A stretch of 64,000 nt of DNA from assembly GCA_017451025.1 (NCBI GenBank), contig JAFSSM010000050.1:51278-115277 (forward strand), written 5' to 3'. The DNA comes from Synergistaceae bacterium (GTDB lineage Bacteria; Synergistota; Synergistia; Synergistales; Aminobacteriaceae). The notes under the pieces are model-generated. The model searched no databases. It was not told where the DNA came from and worked only from the letters and a program-made list of their open reading frames with translations. Numbering within the stretch: the stretch's first letter is position 1; each line of letters starts with the position of its first letter. Shown here piece after piece: positions 17,396-25,611 of the stretch. The position numbers and the translations under genes were made by a program.

Positions 17396-18052
17396 TTAGT
17401 AGCCTAGATTTTCGCCAACTAAGATGACGTGATACCTTCTGCCCTTGACGGCCTGCTCAAGAATGAGAATTGCCCTGCACATTCCGTACTCATTCCCAGA
17501 CTGTGAGCACTTCACGCACTGCCCTGCTTTTGTGCAGGCGGTCGGTTCATTCTGGCGTATAGCGTTGGGAATTGTTGCACTTCTTGCGCGTTCGATGCCG
17601 TCCTCCAGACCAAACGCTAACTTGTTCATGCCGATAACGAACAGCACAAATCCGTTGTTCTCTCCGCCCCAGGCCATACCTGCGACACGGTTTCCTGTGC
17701 CGTCAATGTTGATGATCCTTCCGTCGCGCGTCAATGCGTTTGCGCTGGTCAGGAAAACGTCTGCGCTGTTTTCGCGGTCGCGTGCAATTCTGCGTTCCTC
17801 CGGAGTCATTTTGCCCCAGTGCTGATGAATCGTGTTGCCCCTTGCCTTCAGAGCATCGAGTGCACCGATTGACCGGATTGTTACTGTCCCGGGAATGCCT
17901 ACGCTCGCTCCTTCGGGCACAAGCTCAAGAATGCGCTTCAGTGCGTCCGCCCCTGTCGGTACATATTCTGCCTCGAAGCCCCTGCGTTCCAGAGCCTTAA
18001 CTACAGTTGCGCCCACGATTGCATTTGCCTTTACTACGTTCTCGTTTGCCAT
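17396..18052 (-). CDS. LUD domain protein (LutC/YkgG-like)
   Basis: 218 residues matching the LUD (DUF162) fold: SVGIPGTVTIRSIGALDALKA near 50-70, ADVFLTSANALTRDG near 98-112, and a cysteine-rich C-terminal stretch (CTKAGQC, CVKC, GMCR). LUD proteins are usually part of the LutABC lactate oxidation complex, but lutA and lutB are not here, so the substrate is unknown. Stand-alone forms are common in anaerobes. Its binding site AGGGGAG overlaps the end of the TPR gene, eight bases upstream, so the two are co-transcribed. Confidence 0.85.
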   Translation of the reverse strand: MANENVVKANAIVGATVVKALERRGFEAEYVPTGADALKRILELVPEGASVGIPGTVTIRSIGALDALKARGNTIHQHWGKMTPEERRIARDRENSADVFLTSANALTRDGRIINIDGTGNRVAGMAWGGENNGFVLFVIGMNKLAFGLEDGIERARSATIPNAIRQNEPTACTKAGQCVKCSQSGNEYGMCRAILILEQAVKGRRYHVILVGENLGY

Positions 18053-18059
18053 GAATAAA

Positions 18060-19424
18060 TTACTCCCCTTTCAGATATTGCCTCTCAACTTCGAGCGTAG
18101 GGTTACGCCCGAATTTACGTCTTGCTTCGTCCAAAATCCTCTTCGCGTCGAAGAACATACCCTTAGCCCTGTAAGCTCCTGCAAGCCCGACATATGGCCG
18201 TATGTCATTCTCGCGAATCGCGTGAGCCTTGTGGAAATTCCTGATTGCCCGGCTGTACATTCCTATGTTGAATGCGTGATTGGCTTCCTGCAGTGCCTCG
18301 TCAAACGTTATAGGTCTGACTTCAGGAAGTTTAGGTTTTTCAGCAGGCACTTCTTGTTGCGGCGGTTCTGGTTCCTGCGTCTGCGCAGGAGGTTCCGGCT
18401 CCGTTTCCTTGTGTGTATCACCTCCCGGAATTAGTCTCTCCAGTTCTTCACGGGCTGAGTCTATGTGTTCAGTGTCATTTTTCGGAAGAGAAGCAGTGTA
18501 TTCATTCCACGCGGCTATAGCTGTCTGAATGTGCCCGGCCTTCTCCGAACTTCTGGCCAAGCCCGTCAAGAACGTCAGGATGTGCGGATAGCGTTCATGT
18601 GCTCTCTGGTAAAGTTCTGCGGCCTCGTCGAATTTTCCCTGTTCGTAGAGATTCTGTGCCCTCAGGTTCAAGTTTTCGGGGGTGCCTCGCCGCAAGTACC
18701 ACAGCCAAAAGCAAACAACTCCTATTGCGATAACCAGGCTTGCGCATAACAACACTGCTTTCTTGAAATATGGATGAGCTGGAGCTTTTTCTGCCTCTTG
18801 TTCACGTGCTCGTTCGGCTCTCTCCTTGCGGCCTCTGAGCGTAGCCTGCAACCTCTGCGTGAAATTCGCGCCGTGTTTTGGGATTGGTATATATGCATCA
18901 CCCTGAAGGCTTGAGGTCTCTACGTAGTCTTTGGGTTCATCGTCGGAATCTATGTCAGTCCACATTTCTTGAGGAGGCTCGTTGAGGTTGATGGTGAGTC
19001 CTGCGGCGTTGTGCCAGGCCTCATTGAGAATTGATGTGTGGTGTTCAGATTCCGGCGAACCCTGCCAATTATCGGCGGTATATTGGGAGTCGACGGTGTC
19101 AGCGGCTTGAAGTGTATCTGGTGTCGGAATTTCCGGTGAGGCTTGCGGTTCTGCTTCTTCAAGCTCTTCATTCTCCGAAAGTTCAGGCACTTGCAGCACA
19201 TCATTTGAGGCTTGCGGTTCTGCCTCTTCATGCTCTTCGTTCTCCGCGAGTTCAGGCACACCCTGCCACGCATCATTGAGCGCAGTAATTTTCGCCTGCT
19301 CCTCGCGTTCAGCGGCAGCTTGTGGTTTATCCGGCTGGGCATTAACTACAGGAGCCAACAATAAGCCCCCGCCATTGCCTTTATCAGTATGCGTCGAATT
19401 AAGCCAGTCAAATAAATCCTGCAT
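18060..19424 (-). CDS. Membrane-anchored TPR protein with acidic N-terminal repeats
   Basis: 454 residues. The cytoplasmic N-terminal half is acidic and low-complexity, with a near-perfect internal repeat of about 30 residues containing NEEHEEAEPQAS and NEELEEAEPQAS. A single membrane helix lies at about 218-240, bounded by lysine and arginine. The C-terminal part has TPR-like repeats (LYEQGKFDEAAELYQRAHER and two later copies) split by a Pro/Glu/Gln-rich linker near 340-365. No enzyme domain. Function unknown; the layout suggests a scaffold exposing TPRs outside or inside the inner membrane. Heads the operon with the LUD gene. Confidence 0.8.
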   Translation of the reverse strand: MQDLFDWLNSTHTDKGNGGGLLLAPVVNAQPDKPQAAAEREEQAKITALNDAWQGVPELAENEEHEEAEPQASNDVLQVPELSENEELEEAEPQASPEIPTPDTLQAADTVDSQYTADNWQGSPESEHHTSILNEAWHNAAGLTINLNEPPQEMWTDIDSDDEPKDYVETSSLQGDAYIPIPKHGANFTQRLQATLRGRKERAERAREQEAEKAPAHPYFKKAVLLCASLVIAIGVVCFWLWYLRRGTPENLNLRAQNLYEQGKFDEAAELYQRAHERYPHILTFLTGLARSSEKAGHIQTAIAAWNEYTASLPKNDTEHIDSAREELERLIPGGDTHKETEPEPPAQTQEPEPPQQEVPAEKPKLPEVRPITFDEALQEANHAFNIGMYSRAIRNFHKAHAIRENDIRPYVGLAGAYRAKGMFFDAKRILDEARRKFGRNPTLEVERQYLKGE

Positions 19425-19461
19425 AAACTTTCCTTGTCCACCTTGTGAGATTTAACGGGTC

Positions 19462-19490
19462 AGTTTAACAATTATTCTCAAAGTTAGCAA
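19462..19490 (-). promoter_or_regulatory. Promoter for the TPR-LUD operon
   Basis: On the minus strand TTGCTA (19490-19485) and TAAACT (19467-19462) are separated by 17 bases, about 38 bases before the TPR start codon. Confidence 0.55.
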
Positions 19491-19492
19491 CG

Positions 19493-19523
19493 TTGCAGGT
19501 TATCCCTGTCTTACTGATATAAT
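19493..19523 (+). promoter_or_regulatory. Promoter for fliW-csrA-pur genes
   Basis: TTGCAG (19493-19498) and TATAAT (19518-19523) have a 19-base spacer, slightly long. The -10 overlaps an upstream in-frame ATG at 19522, which rules that ATG out as the fliW start. A perfect GCAACGTTGC palindrome (19487-19496) joins this -35 and the divergent one. Confidence 0.5.
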
Positions 19524-19557
19524 GTGCAAAAATTCCATAAGGCACGTGATAAACATA

Positions 19558-20037
19558 ATGTCTGACATGACAGTTGATACATTGCGTTTCGGCACGGTCT
19601 CCTACAGCGACGACGAACTTCTGTTCTTCCCGAGAGGAATACCCGCCTTCGAGGAACATCACAAGTGGATTCTCGCAGGCAGTGATGACAGTGCTATACG
19701 CTGGCTCCAGAATATCGAGGACGGAAGCCTGGCTCTCCCGGTAACTTCTCCTGACGCAGTCCGCCCCGACTACAACGCAAAAGTTCCCGACGATGAACTG
19801 AAACTCTTAGGCACTAAGGATTTTTCCGAGCTGGCTTTCCTGATTGTGCTGTCTGTTCCGGACGGAGAACCCTGGAACATGACCGCTAACCTTCGTGCTC
19901 CGATTCTGGTCAACCTCAGGACACACAGGGCAGTCCAGGTAATCGCGCTCAACGAGGAATACCCGATTAAGCACATGATATTTCCCGACGATGTCCGCGA
20001 AAAAATGAAGGCCAAGTCAGAAGGAGGGAGCCGGTAA
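19558..20037 (+). CDS. fliW: Flagellar assembly factor FliW (CsrA antagonist)
   Basis: 159 residues from the ATG at 19558 (MSDMTVDTLRFG). The FliW features are clear: FPRGIPAFEEHHKW near 30, a long middle with FLIVLSVPDG, and NLRAPILVN near 118-126. FliW binds CsrA and blocks its RNA binding; free flagellin releases it. It overlaps csrA by one base, the usual pairing. No flagellar gene is in the window. An upstream ATG at 19522 lies in the predicted -10 box and is rejected as a start. Confidence 0.93.
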   Translation: MSDMTVDTLRFGTVSYSDDELLFFPRGIPAFEEHHKWILAGSDDSAIRWLQNIEDGSLALPVTSPDAVRPDYNAKVPDDELKLLGTKDFSELAFLIVLSVPDGEPWNMTANLRAPILVNLRTHRAVQVIALNEEYPIKHMIFPDDVREKMKAKSEGGSR

Positions 20038-20306
20038 TGTTAGTTCTGAGCAGGCGCATCAACGAGAGCATCCAGATAGGGACTGACATTGAGGTAATGG
20101 TGATAGACGTGCGGGGGGATATTGTGCGTCTGGGAATAACAGCTCCGCAATCGACGCAGATATGGCGCAAAGAACTGTGGGATGTAATAGTTCATGAGAA
20201 CCGTACTGCCGCAGAAGCCTCACGAGAATCTTCAACACCCAGCCTTCCGTTATCGACATTCTCGAAGCTCAGCAAGATACCGACGGTGAAGGTGAAGAAG
20301 CAATGA
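20037..20306 (+). CDS. csrA: Carbon storage regulator CsrA
   Basis: 89 residues. The N-terminal 50 (MLVLSRRINESIQIG through VRLGITAP to WRKEL) are classic CsrA: a small beta-strand dimer that binds GGA motifs in mRNA leaders and changes translation. Arg in WRKEL is the conserved RNA-contact arginine, though the residue before it is Trp rather than His. The C-terminal tail is longer than in most family members (usually 60-75 residues) and ends in VKVKKQ, perhaps because the gene has grown into purE, with which it overlaps by four bases (ATGA). Confidence 0.95.
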   Translation: MLVLSRRINESIQIGTDIEVMVIDVRGDIVRLGITAPQSTQIWRKELWDVIVHENRTAAEASRESSTPSLPLSTFSKLSKIPTVKVKKQ

Positions 20307-20803
20307 CCCAAAAAACAGCAGTAATACTCGGTTCTGATTCAGACCTGCCCGTCGCGGAGAAGGCAGTAGAAGTTTTCAGGAAGCTGGGGCTTGATTTCAC
20401 GGTTCACGTAATTTCAGCGCACAGGACTCCGGAACAGGCTAGAGCTTTTGCGCAAAATGCCGCGTCCAATGGTTACGGGGCAATAATCGCCATTGCGGGG
20501 AAGGCCGCTCACTTGGCCGGAGTGTTAGCGTCGCACACAAGGCTTCCTGTTATCGGAGTGCCGGTTAAGAGTCCGGACTTGGGCGGAATGGATGCATTGC
20601 TCTCGACGGTGCAGATGCCTTCGGGAGTGCCTGTTGCGTGTGTGGCAATTGACGGCGGGGCAAATGCGGCGTGGTTAGCTGCGAGAATCTTTGCCCTGAA
20701 CGACGAAGGACTTGCCCGCAGGCTTGAAGCAGAGGCGCAATCAATGGCAGAAAGTGTAGAGCGCAAAAATCATGACATCGCCGAAAAATACAACCAGCAA
20801 TAG
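20303..20803 (+). CDS. purE: 5-(carboxyamino)imidazole ribonucleotide mutase PurE
   Basis: 166 residues, normal size. GSDSD near the N-terminus, SAHRTPE near 38-44, AGKAAHLAG near 66-74 and [13 protein letters not shown] near 96 are the class I PurE motifs for moving the carboxyl group of N5-CAIR to CAIR. Class I PurE normally needs PurK, which is not in the window. It overlaps csrA by four bases, an unusual coupling of a global regulator to purine synthesis. The 3' end overlaps purM by 32 bases. Confidence 0.96.
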   Translation: MTQKTAVILGSDSDLPVAEKAVEVFRKLGLDFTVHVISAHRTPEQARAFAQNAASNGYGAIIAIAGKAAHLAGVLASHTRLPVIGVPVKSPDLGGMDALLSTVQMPSGVPVACVAIDGGANAAWLAARIFALNDEGLARRLEAEAQSMAESVERKNHDIAEKYNQQ

Positions 20804-21782
20804 CTATCGTGAGTCTGGCGTTGACGTTCAGGCGGGATATGACGCTGTTAAGCTCATGCGCAGGCACGTTGAACGCACACTCATTCCCGGAGTTCTGGGA
20901 GGACTTGGAGGATTCGGCGGAATGTTTGAGCTCCCAGCGGGAATGTCTCACCCGGTGCTTGTGTCCGGAACTGATGGCGTGGGGACGAAGCTCAAGATTG
21001 CCTTCACCATGAACACGCATAACACAGTAGGAATTGACTGTGTGGCAATGTGCGTGAACGATGTGCTGTGCTGCGGAGCCAGGCCGTTGTTCTTTCTGGA
21101 CTATGTGGCTGTCGGGAAAAATTATCCCGAACGCGTCGCCGAAATAGTCTCCGGAGTCGCGGAGGGCTGTGTTCAGGCAGAATGTGCGCTTATCGGCGGC
21201 GAGACTGCGGAGATGCCCGGCTTCTACCCTGAAGATGAATACGACATTGCTGGTTTCTGCGTGGGAGTCGTCGAACGCGAAAAGATACTTGACCCGAAAA
21301 ACGTTAAGGCCGGTGATGCACTAGTCGCCATTCCGTCATCAGGAGTTCACTCTAACGGTTTTTCGCTGGTCAGGAAGATTTTTGCAGGAAGGGATTTTCA
21401 CGAATACATTCCTGAACTTGGCCGGAGTCTGGGTGAAGAATTGCTGACCCCTACACGAATTTACGTTAAAGATGTCCTGCCAGTGCTCTCACGCGTAAAA
21501 TCAATTGCGCATATCACCGGCGGAGGGTTCTACGAGAATATCCCGCGATGTCTTCCAGAAGGATTTTGTGCAAGAATTAATCCCGCAAAAATCCGCAAGC
21601 TACCAATTTTTGACGTAATCATGAGGACTGGAAATATTGAGCCTGATGAAATGTTCCACGTCTTCAACATGGGAGTCGGAATGATGTTAGTTACCGATGA
21701 GCCGGGCGAAATCGTGAGAGCAGTAAACGGTGCGTATATTATCGGTGAAGTTGCCGAAGGAGAAGGAGGAGTGTTGTTATGA
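20772..21782 (+). CDS. purM: Phosphoribosylformylglycinamidine cyclo-ligase PurM
   Basis: 336 residues. [14 protein letters not shown], then [22 protein letters not shown] near 75-87 and [11 protein letters not shown] near 145 identify AIR synthetase, which closes the imidazole ring of FGAM with [15 protein letters not shown] appears as [12 protein letters not shown]. The ATG at 20772 lies within the purE coding end. The last four bases overlap the purN start (ATGA). Confidence 0.97.
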   Translation: MTSPKNTTSNSYRESGVDVQAGYDAVKLMRRHVERTLIPGVLGGLGGFGGMFELPAGMSHPVLVSGTDGVGTKLKIAFTMNTHNTVGIDCVAMCVNDVLCCGARPLFFLDYVAVGKNYPERVAEIVSGVAEGCVQAECALIGGETAEMPGFYPEDEYDIAGFCVGVVEREKILDPKNVKAGDALVAIPSSGVHSNGFSLVRKIFAGRDFHEYIPELGRSLGEELLTPTRIYVKDVLPVLSRVKSIAHITGGGFYENIPRCLPEGFCARINPAKIRKLPIFDVIMRTGNIEPDEMFHVFNMGVGMMLVTDEPGEIVRAVNGAYIIGEVAEGEGGVLL

Positions 21783-22999
21783 TAAGAATAGCTGTGCTTG
21801 TGTCTGGAGGAGGAACTAACCTTCAGGCATTAATCAACGCCCAGACCAACGGAATACTGAAGTCCGGAATTATTGTGCGTGTAATTTCTTCGCAGGTTGA
21901 TGCTTATGCGAGGGTCAGGGCAGAGAAAGCCGGAATACCTTGTTCTACCTGCCAGACAGAGGACGAAATTCTGGAAGAACTGAGGGAATGCGGGGCAGAG
22001 CTTGTCGTTCTGGCAGGATATATGCATATTCTGAGTCCCGCTTTTCTTAAGGCATGTGCACTTCCAGCGATGAACATTCACCCGTCTCTGCTTCCTGCTT
22101 TCAGCGGAAAAGGATATTTCGGGATAAGGGTTCATGAGGCAGTGCTTAAGGCCGGAGTAAAAGTTACCGGAGCAAGCGTTCACATGGTCAACGAGGTAAC
22201 TGACGGCGGAGAAATAGTCGCGCAGAAGGCGGTGGAGATTCTGCCTGACGATACACCGGAGAAGCTGCAGCGCAGGGTGATGGAACAAGCGGAATGGGTA
22301 ATATATCCCCGGGCTGTCGAGGAAGTCTGCCGAAAACTTTCGGGAAAAGTTTTTGCCCGTCCTATGCGTTACCCGGGCAGGGGAATAATCACAGGGTGCA
22401 CGCCTTCGGGAAAAGCAATGTTCGCGTATTTCATCATGGGCAGAAGCTCGTCAAGCAGGGCAAGAGTCTTCGAGAAGTCCGGCGATGACCTGATTATCAG
22501 GATGACCGGCAAAGTTTCGGACACGTCGTTAATACTTTATGCTCCGGTCCGGACGCTAGGAGACACCGTGATAATTACGAACGGCGACCAGACGGACACA
22601 GTTTATGATGCTCTGAAGGATGGCGGAACGTTCGAGTCTGCATTGAGGACGCGTGAATACGAACCTGATGCTCCGCACTACACGCCCAGAATCAGCGCGG
22701 TAATCACCCCTGAAGGCTACAGGCAGAGCATCTTGAAGAGAGCAGGCCGTTACTTCTTTGAGTATGACTTCACGCCGGGAAAAGGGCACCTGATTCACAC
22801 TTATGATCACGACGTGATGAAGGATGCAGTCTTGCCGTCGTTTGAGGGAGAGCCGCGCGAGGTGAGCATACCTGAAGACATGGAGACTTTTGCTGATTCT
22901 TTGTGGGAGGAACTTGACGAGGATAACAAGGTCTCACTGTACGTGAGGTTCTACGACGGAAAAACTTACACGGATAAACTCTTCAACAAGGGGGAATAG
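21779..22999 (+). CDS. purN: PurN-PurO fusion: GAR transformylase joined to IMP cyclohydrolase-like domain
   Basis: 406 residues, twice the usual PurN. Residues 1 to about 195 are GAR transformylase: [10 protein letters not shown] near 9-18, then Asn99-Ile-His101 and Asp142, matching the E. coli catalytic Asn106, His108 and Asp144. From about 196 a second domain begins with [20 protein letters not shown] and runs to the end; it resembles the archaeal-type IMP cyclohydrolase family (PurO, PF07826). The protein would catalyse the third and the last step of IMP synthesis. The next gene encodes only the transformylase half of PurH, so a separate cyclohydrolase is needed, which supports the assignment. 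Confidence 0.85.
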   Translation: MIRIAVLVSGGGTNLQALINAQTNGILKSGIIVRVISSQVDAYARVRAEKAGIPCSTCQTEDEILEELRECGAELVVLAGYMHILSPAFLKACALPAMNIHPSLLPAFSGKGYFGIRVHEAVLKAGVKVTGASVHMVNEVTDGGEIVAQKAVEILPDDTPEKLQRRVMEQAEWVIYPRAVEEVCRKLSGKVFARPMRYPGRGIITGCTPSGKAMFAYFIMGRSSSSRARVFEKSGDDLIIRMTGKVSDTSLILYAPVRTLGDTVIITNGDQTDTVYDALKDGGTFESALRTREYEPDAPHYTPRISAVITPEGYRQSILKRAGRYFFEYDFTPGKGHLIHTYDHDVMKDAVLPSFEGEPREVSIPEDMETFADSLWEELDEDNKVSLYVRFYDGKTYTDKLFNKGE

Positions 23000-23001
23000 G
23001 A

Positions 23002-24126
23002 ATGCAGGAGTGTAAGCTGAAATATGGGTGCAATCCCGACCAGATGACAGCAAGAATATACATGAGGAATGACTCGCCTCTGCCGCTTGAGATTCTCAAC
23101 GGGAGACCTGGCTACATTAACTTTCTGGACGCGCTTAACTCGTGGCAGCTGGTGCGTGAACTTCGCAGAGCGACAGGTCTTCCAGGAGCGGCATCGTTCA
23201 AGCATGTCAGTCCTGCAGGTGCAGCTTTGGGCCTGAAGCTCAACGATAAGGAGCGCAGGGTATTTTTCGTCGATGACTCCCTGCCCGTGAACGATTCGGC
23301 GGTTGCTTGTGCGTATATCCGTGCAAGAGGAACTGACAGGCTCTCGTCGTTCGGGGACTGGATAGCGTTGAGCGACGAATGCGACGAAATTACGGCCAAG
23401 TACATACAGCACGAGGTCTCTGACGGAATTATCGCCCCAAGCTACACACACGAGGCCCTCGAAATTCTGAAGTCAAAGCGCAAGGGCGGATATGCTGTCG
23501 TGAAGATTGACCCGGATTATGAGCCGCCAGCAGAGGAGACACGCGATGTATTCGGTATAACTTTCTCGCAGACCAGAAGCACAGCACCAGTAATTGAGCC
23601 GGAAAAATTCAACGCTCCCATCACTCAGAACAAGGACATTCCGGAATCAGCAAGACGTGATTTATTGCTCGCGCTAATCACCCTGAAATATACGCAGTCC
23701 AACTCCGTGTGCGTAACTAAGGACGGGCAGACTTTGGGAGTAGGTGCAGGCCAGCAGTCTCGAGTGCATTGCGTGAGGCTCGCTTGCGACAAGGCGGACT
23801 TGAGGCTTCTGCGTGAACACCCTGAGATTATTGCGCACGAGTTCGATTCTTCGCTTGGCCGTCCGGAACGCGACAACGCAATAGACTCGCTTGTTCGTGG
23901 AATGTCTCCGGAAAAGCGCAGGGAATATCTTTCGGGGATAACTGGTGCGTCATTAGGCAGCGATGCGTTCTTCCCATTTCCTGACAACATCGAGAGGGCA
24001 GAGCAGAGCGGCGTGAAATATATTGCACAGCCAGGCGGATCTATTCGTGATGATTTAGTGATTAAGGCCTGCGATGATTACGGTATGGCTATGGTCATGA
24101 CCGGGCACAGGCTGTTCCACCATTAA
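23002..24126 (+). CDS. purH: AICAR formyltransferase, stand-alone (PurH transformylase domain only)
   Basis: 374 residues. SFKHVSPAG with Lys67-His68 is the catalytic Lys-His pair of AICAR transformylase, and the C-terminal GMAMVMTGHRLFHH is typical. The N-terminal MGS-like IMP cyclohydrolase domain of normal PurH (about 200 residues) is absent. This matches the two-protein form known from anaerobic bacteria, in which ring closure is done by a PurO-type enzyme; here that domain is fused to PurN two bases upstream. It uses 10-formyl-THF, which fhs at the other end of the window can make. A degenerate copy of its last 50 bases recurs at 24801-24850. Confidence 0.93.
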   Translation: MQECKLKYGCNPDQMTARIYMRNDSPLPLEILNGRPGYINFLDALNSWQLVRELRRATGLPGAASFKHVSPAGAALGLKLNDKERRVFFVDDSLPVNDSAVACAYIRARGTDRLSSFGDWIALSDECDEITAKYIQHEVSDGIIAPSYTHEALEILKSKRKGGYAVVKIDPDYEPPAEETRDVFGITFSQTRSTAPVIEPEKFNAPITQNKDIPESARRDLLLALITLKYTQSNSVCVTKDGQTLGVGAGQQSRVHCVRLACDKADLRLLREHPEIIAHEFDSSLGRPERDNAIDSLVRGMSPEKRREYLSGITGASLGSDAFFPFPDNIERAEQSGVKYIAQPGGSIRDDLVIKACDDYGMAMVMTGHRLFHH

Positions 24127-24141
24127 GGAGGGTGTAAATTT

Positions 24142-24780
24142 ATGGCAGAAACTATAACGTTTGAGGCTGACCCTGTATTCAGGAAGAGACTGGATCTCGT
24201 ATGCACAGAGCTTGATCTTGATGCCGCGCAGGTAATCGCTGAGGCGTTCAATGCATATTTTCGCAAGCTCATAACCGACGGGAAAATCAACGCTGATTTC
24301 TCGTATATAGCTCAGGGCGACTCGGAGTCGGAGACGGAATACAGCCTTGAAGACCCCGACACGAAGGCTTATCCCCTTACAGAGAAAGAAGTTGAGGGTT
24401 TGAGCAAGTCCCAGCTCAAGAACTACGAGAAGGCCAAGCAGGGAGACGCTAAGGCCCTTAACGTCATGGCTACGTACTACGAGACCGGAAACGGATTCGC
24501 AAAAGATTACAGCAGGGCGGCTTACTGGTACAAGCTCGCGGCTGACAGGGGCAACACCAACGCTCAGTATCACCTGGCCGTCATCTGCAACAAGATTGAG
24601 GATAATCCGCTGAGAGCATATTACTGGTTTGAAGTGGCGAGGCTGTGCGGGTTCAATGTTACGGCAATTCACAAGGACTATATACTCAGAATTTCCGAGA
24701 GGCTTTCCGCCAGACAGCTCAAATTCGCTCAGGAAGAAGCGGCCAAGAAATTCGCGGAGATACAGCAGCGTATTTCATGA
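24142..24780 (+). CDS. Sel1-repeat protein with ribbon-helix-helix-like N-terminus
   Basis: 212 residues. The first 50 (ITFEADPVFRKRLDLVCTEL) look like an RHH/antitoxin-type DNA-binding segment, but this is weak. Residues about 95-165 hold two Sel1 repeats (KQGDAKALNVMATYYETGNG and AADRGNTNAQYHLAVICNKI), which bind partner proteins. AAGGAGGGTG precedes the ATG. No signal peptide. It sits inside a purine operon and is flanked by the real end of purH and a degraded copy of that end exactly 720 bases later, so it probably arrived by duplication or insertion. Function unknown. Confidence 0.75.
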   Translation: MAETITFEADPVFRKRLDLVCTELDLDAAQVIAEAFNAYFRKLITDGKINADFSYIAQGDSESETEYSLEDPDTKAYPLTEKEVEGLSKSQLKNYEKAKQGDAKALNVMATYYETGNGFAKDYSRAAYWYKLAADRGNTNAQYHLAVICNKIEDNPLRAYYWFEVARLCGFNVTAIHKDYILRISERLSARQLKFAQEEAAKKFAEIQQRIS

Positions 24781-24800
24781 ACGTAACCGGGAGTGCAAAG

Positions 24801-24850
24801 CGGTATTGCTATGGTCATGACGGAACGCTGATTTTTCCGCCATTAACGGA
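24801..24850 (+). repeat. Degenerate duplicate of the purH 3' end
   Basis: CGGTATTGCTATGGTCATGA at 24801 differs by one base from 24081-24100 in purH, and the similarity continues loosely to CCATTAACGGA versus CCATTAAGGA. The two copies flank the Sel1 gene. Confidence 0.65.
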
Positions 24851-24860
24851 ATGACTCATT

Positions 24861-24915
24861 AGGACTTGGCCGACGGATAAAGTTCTGGTATGCGTTCGCC
24901 AAGTCCTTATCTTTT
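24861..24915 (+). terminator. Terminator after the Sel1 gene
   Basis: AGGACTTGGC and GCCAAGTCCT are a perfect ten-base inverted repeat with a 28-base loop, followed by TATCTTTT. Confidence 0.7.
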
Positions 24916-24935
24916 GGGAAAGGAATTAGGGAATT

Positions 24936-25580
24936 ATGCAGGACATAATAATAGTGTGTGCTGGAGGTTTCGGAAGGGAAGTACACGCACTTATACGGGC
25001 AATCAACAGGCACGCAAAAGCAAAAGGTGAAGAAGAACCGTACAACATACTCGGATTTTTGAGTGATGTACCTGATGCTCTGGACGGCATAGACATAGAC
25101 AGCCGGATTATCGGTGATATTCAGAACTGGCAGCCTGAAGGTTCGGAGGTTTATGCGCTTGGAATATCCACACCTAAATCGAAAGAGAAGCTCGCAGAAT
25201 TACTAAAGGGCAGAGGGGCAAGGTTTGTCTCCCTGGTTTCACCTTCACTGTACATTCCTGAGACAGTAGAGATCGGAGAAGGCAGCATTATCACCGCATA
25301 CTGCATAGGCGACTGCACAAAAATCGGAAAATTCGTGAATGTTGCCGGAACAATGGTCGGGCAGGATGCAGTTATAGGAGACTACAGTACGACGACAGGA
25401 TTAGCCAACATAACGAATGCGATAATCGGAAAGCGCGTGTTTGTGGGAAGTCATGCGGTAATCATGAACAAGAAGAAGATAGGCGATGATGCATTTGTGT
25501 GTGTCGGGAGTGTAGTGGTGAGAAATGTGAAGGCTGGCACGAAAGTTTTCGGAGTTCCTGCCAAAGTAGTAGACTGGTAA
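24936..25580 (+). CDS. NeuD/PglD-family sugar O- or N-acetyltransferase
   Basis: 214 residues. An N-terminal Rossmann-like PglD_N domain (VCAGGFGREVHALIRA near 7-22) is followed from about 105 by left-handed beta-helix hexapeptides (IGEGSIITAYC, IGKFVNVAGT, IGDYSTTTGLANI, IGKRVFVGSHAVI). Such enzymes transfer acetyl from acetyl-CoA to nucleotide sugars or sialic acids. One difference from the family is Cys where the usual active His in GHDC/HDV is expected (IGDYSTTT), so activity is uncertain. AAAGGAATTAGGGAATT precedes the ATG. It sits between purine genes without glycan neighbours. Confidence 0.8.
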   Translation: MQDIIIVCAGGFGREVHALIRAINRHAKAKGEEEPYNILGFLSDVPDALDGIDIDSRIIGDIQNWQPEGSEVYALGISTPKSKEKLAELLKGRGARFVSLVSPSLYIPETVEIGEGSIITAYCIGDCTKIGKFVNVAGTMVGQDAVIGDYSTTTGLANITNAIIGKRVFVGSHAVIMNKKKIGDDAFVCVGSVVVRNVKAGTKVFGVPAKVVDW

Positions 25581-25611
25581 CACAAAAATTCGGAAAGCAG
25601 GCATAAATTAA

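Noticed and set aside
19522..19557. Upstream in-frame ATG for fliW
   Set aside because: It lies within the TATAAT of the predicted promoter, so it would not be transcribed.
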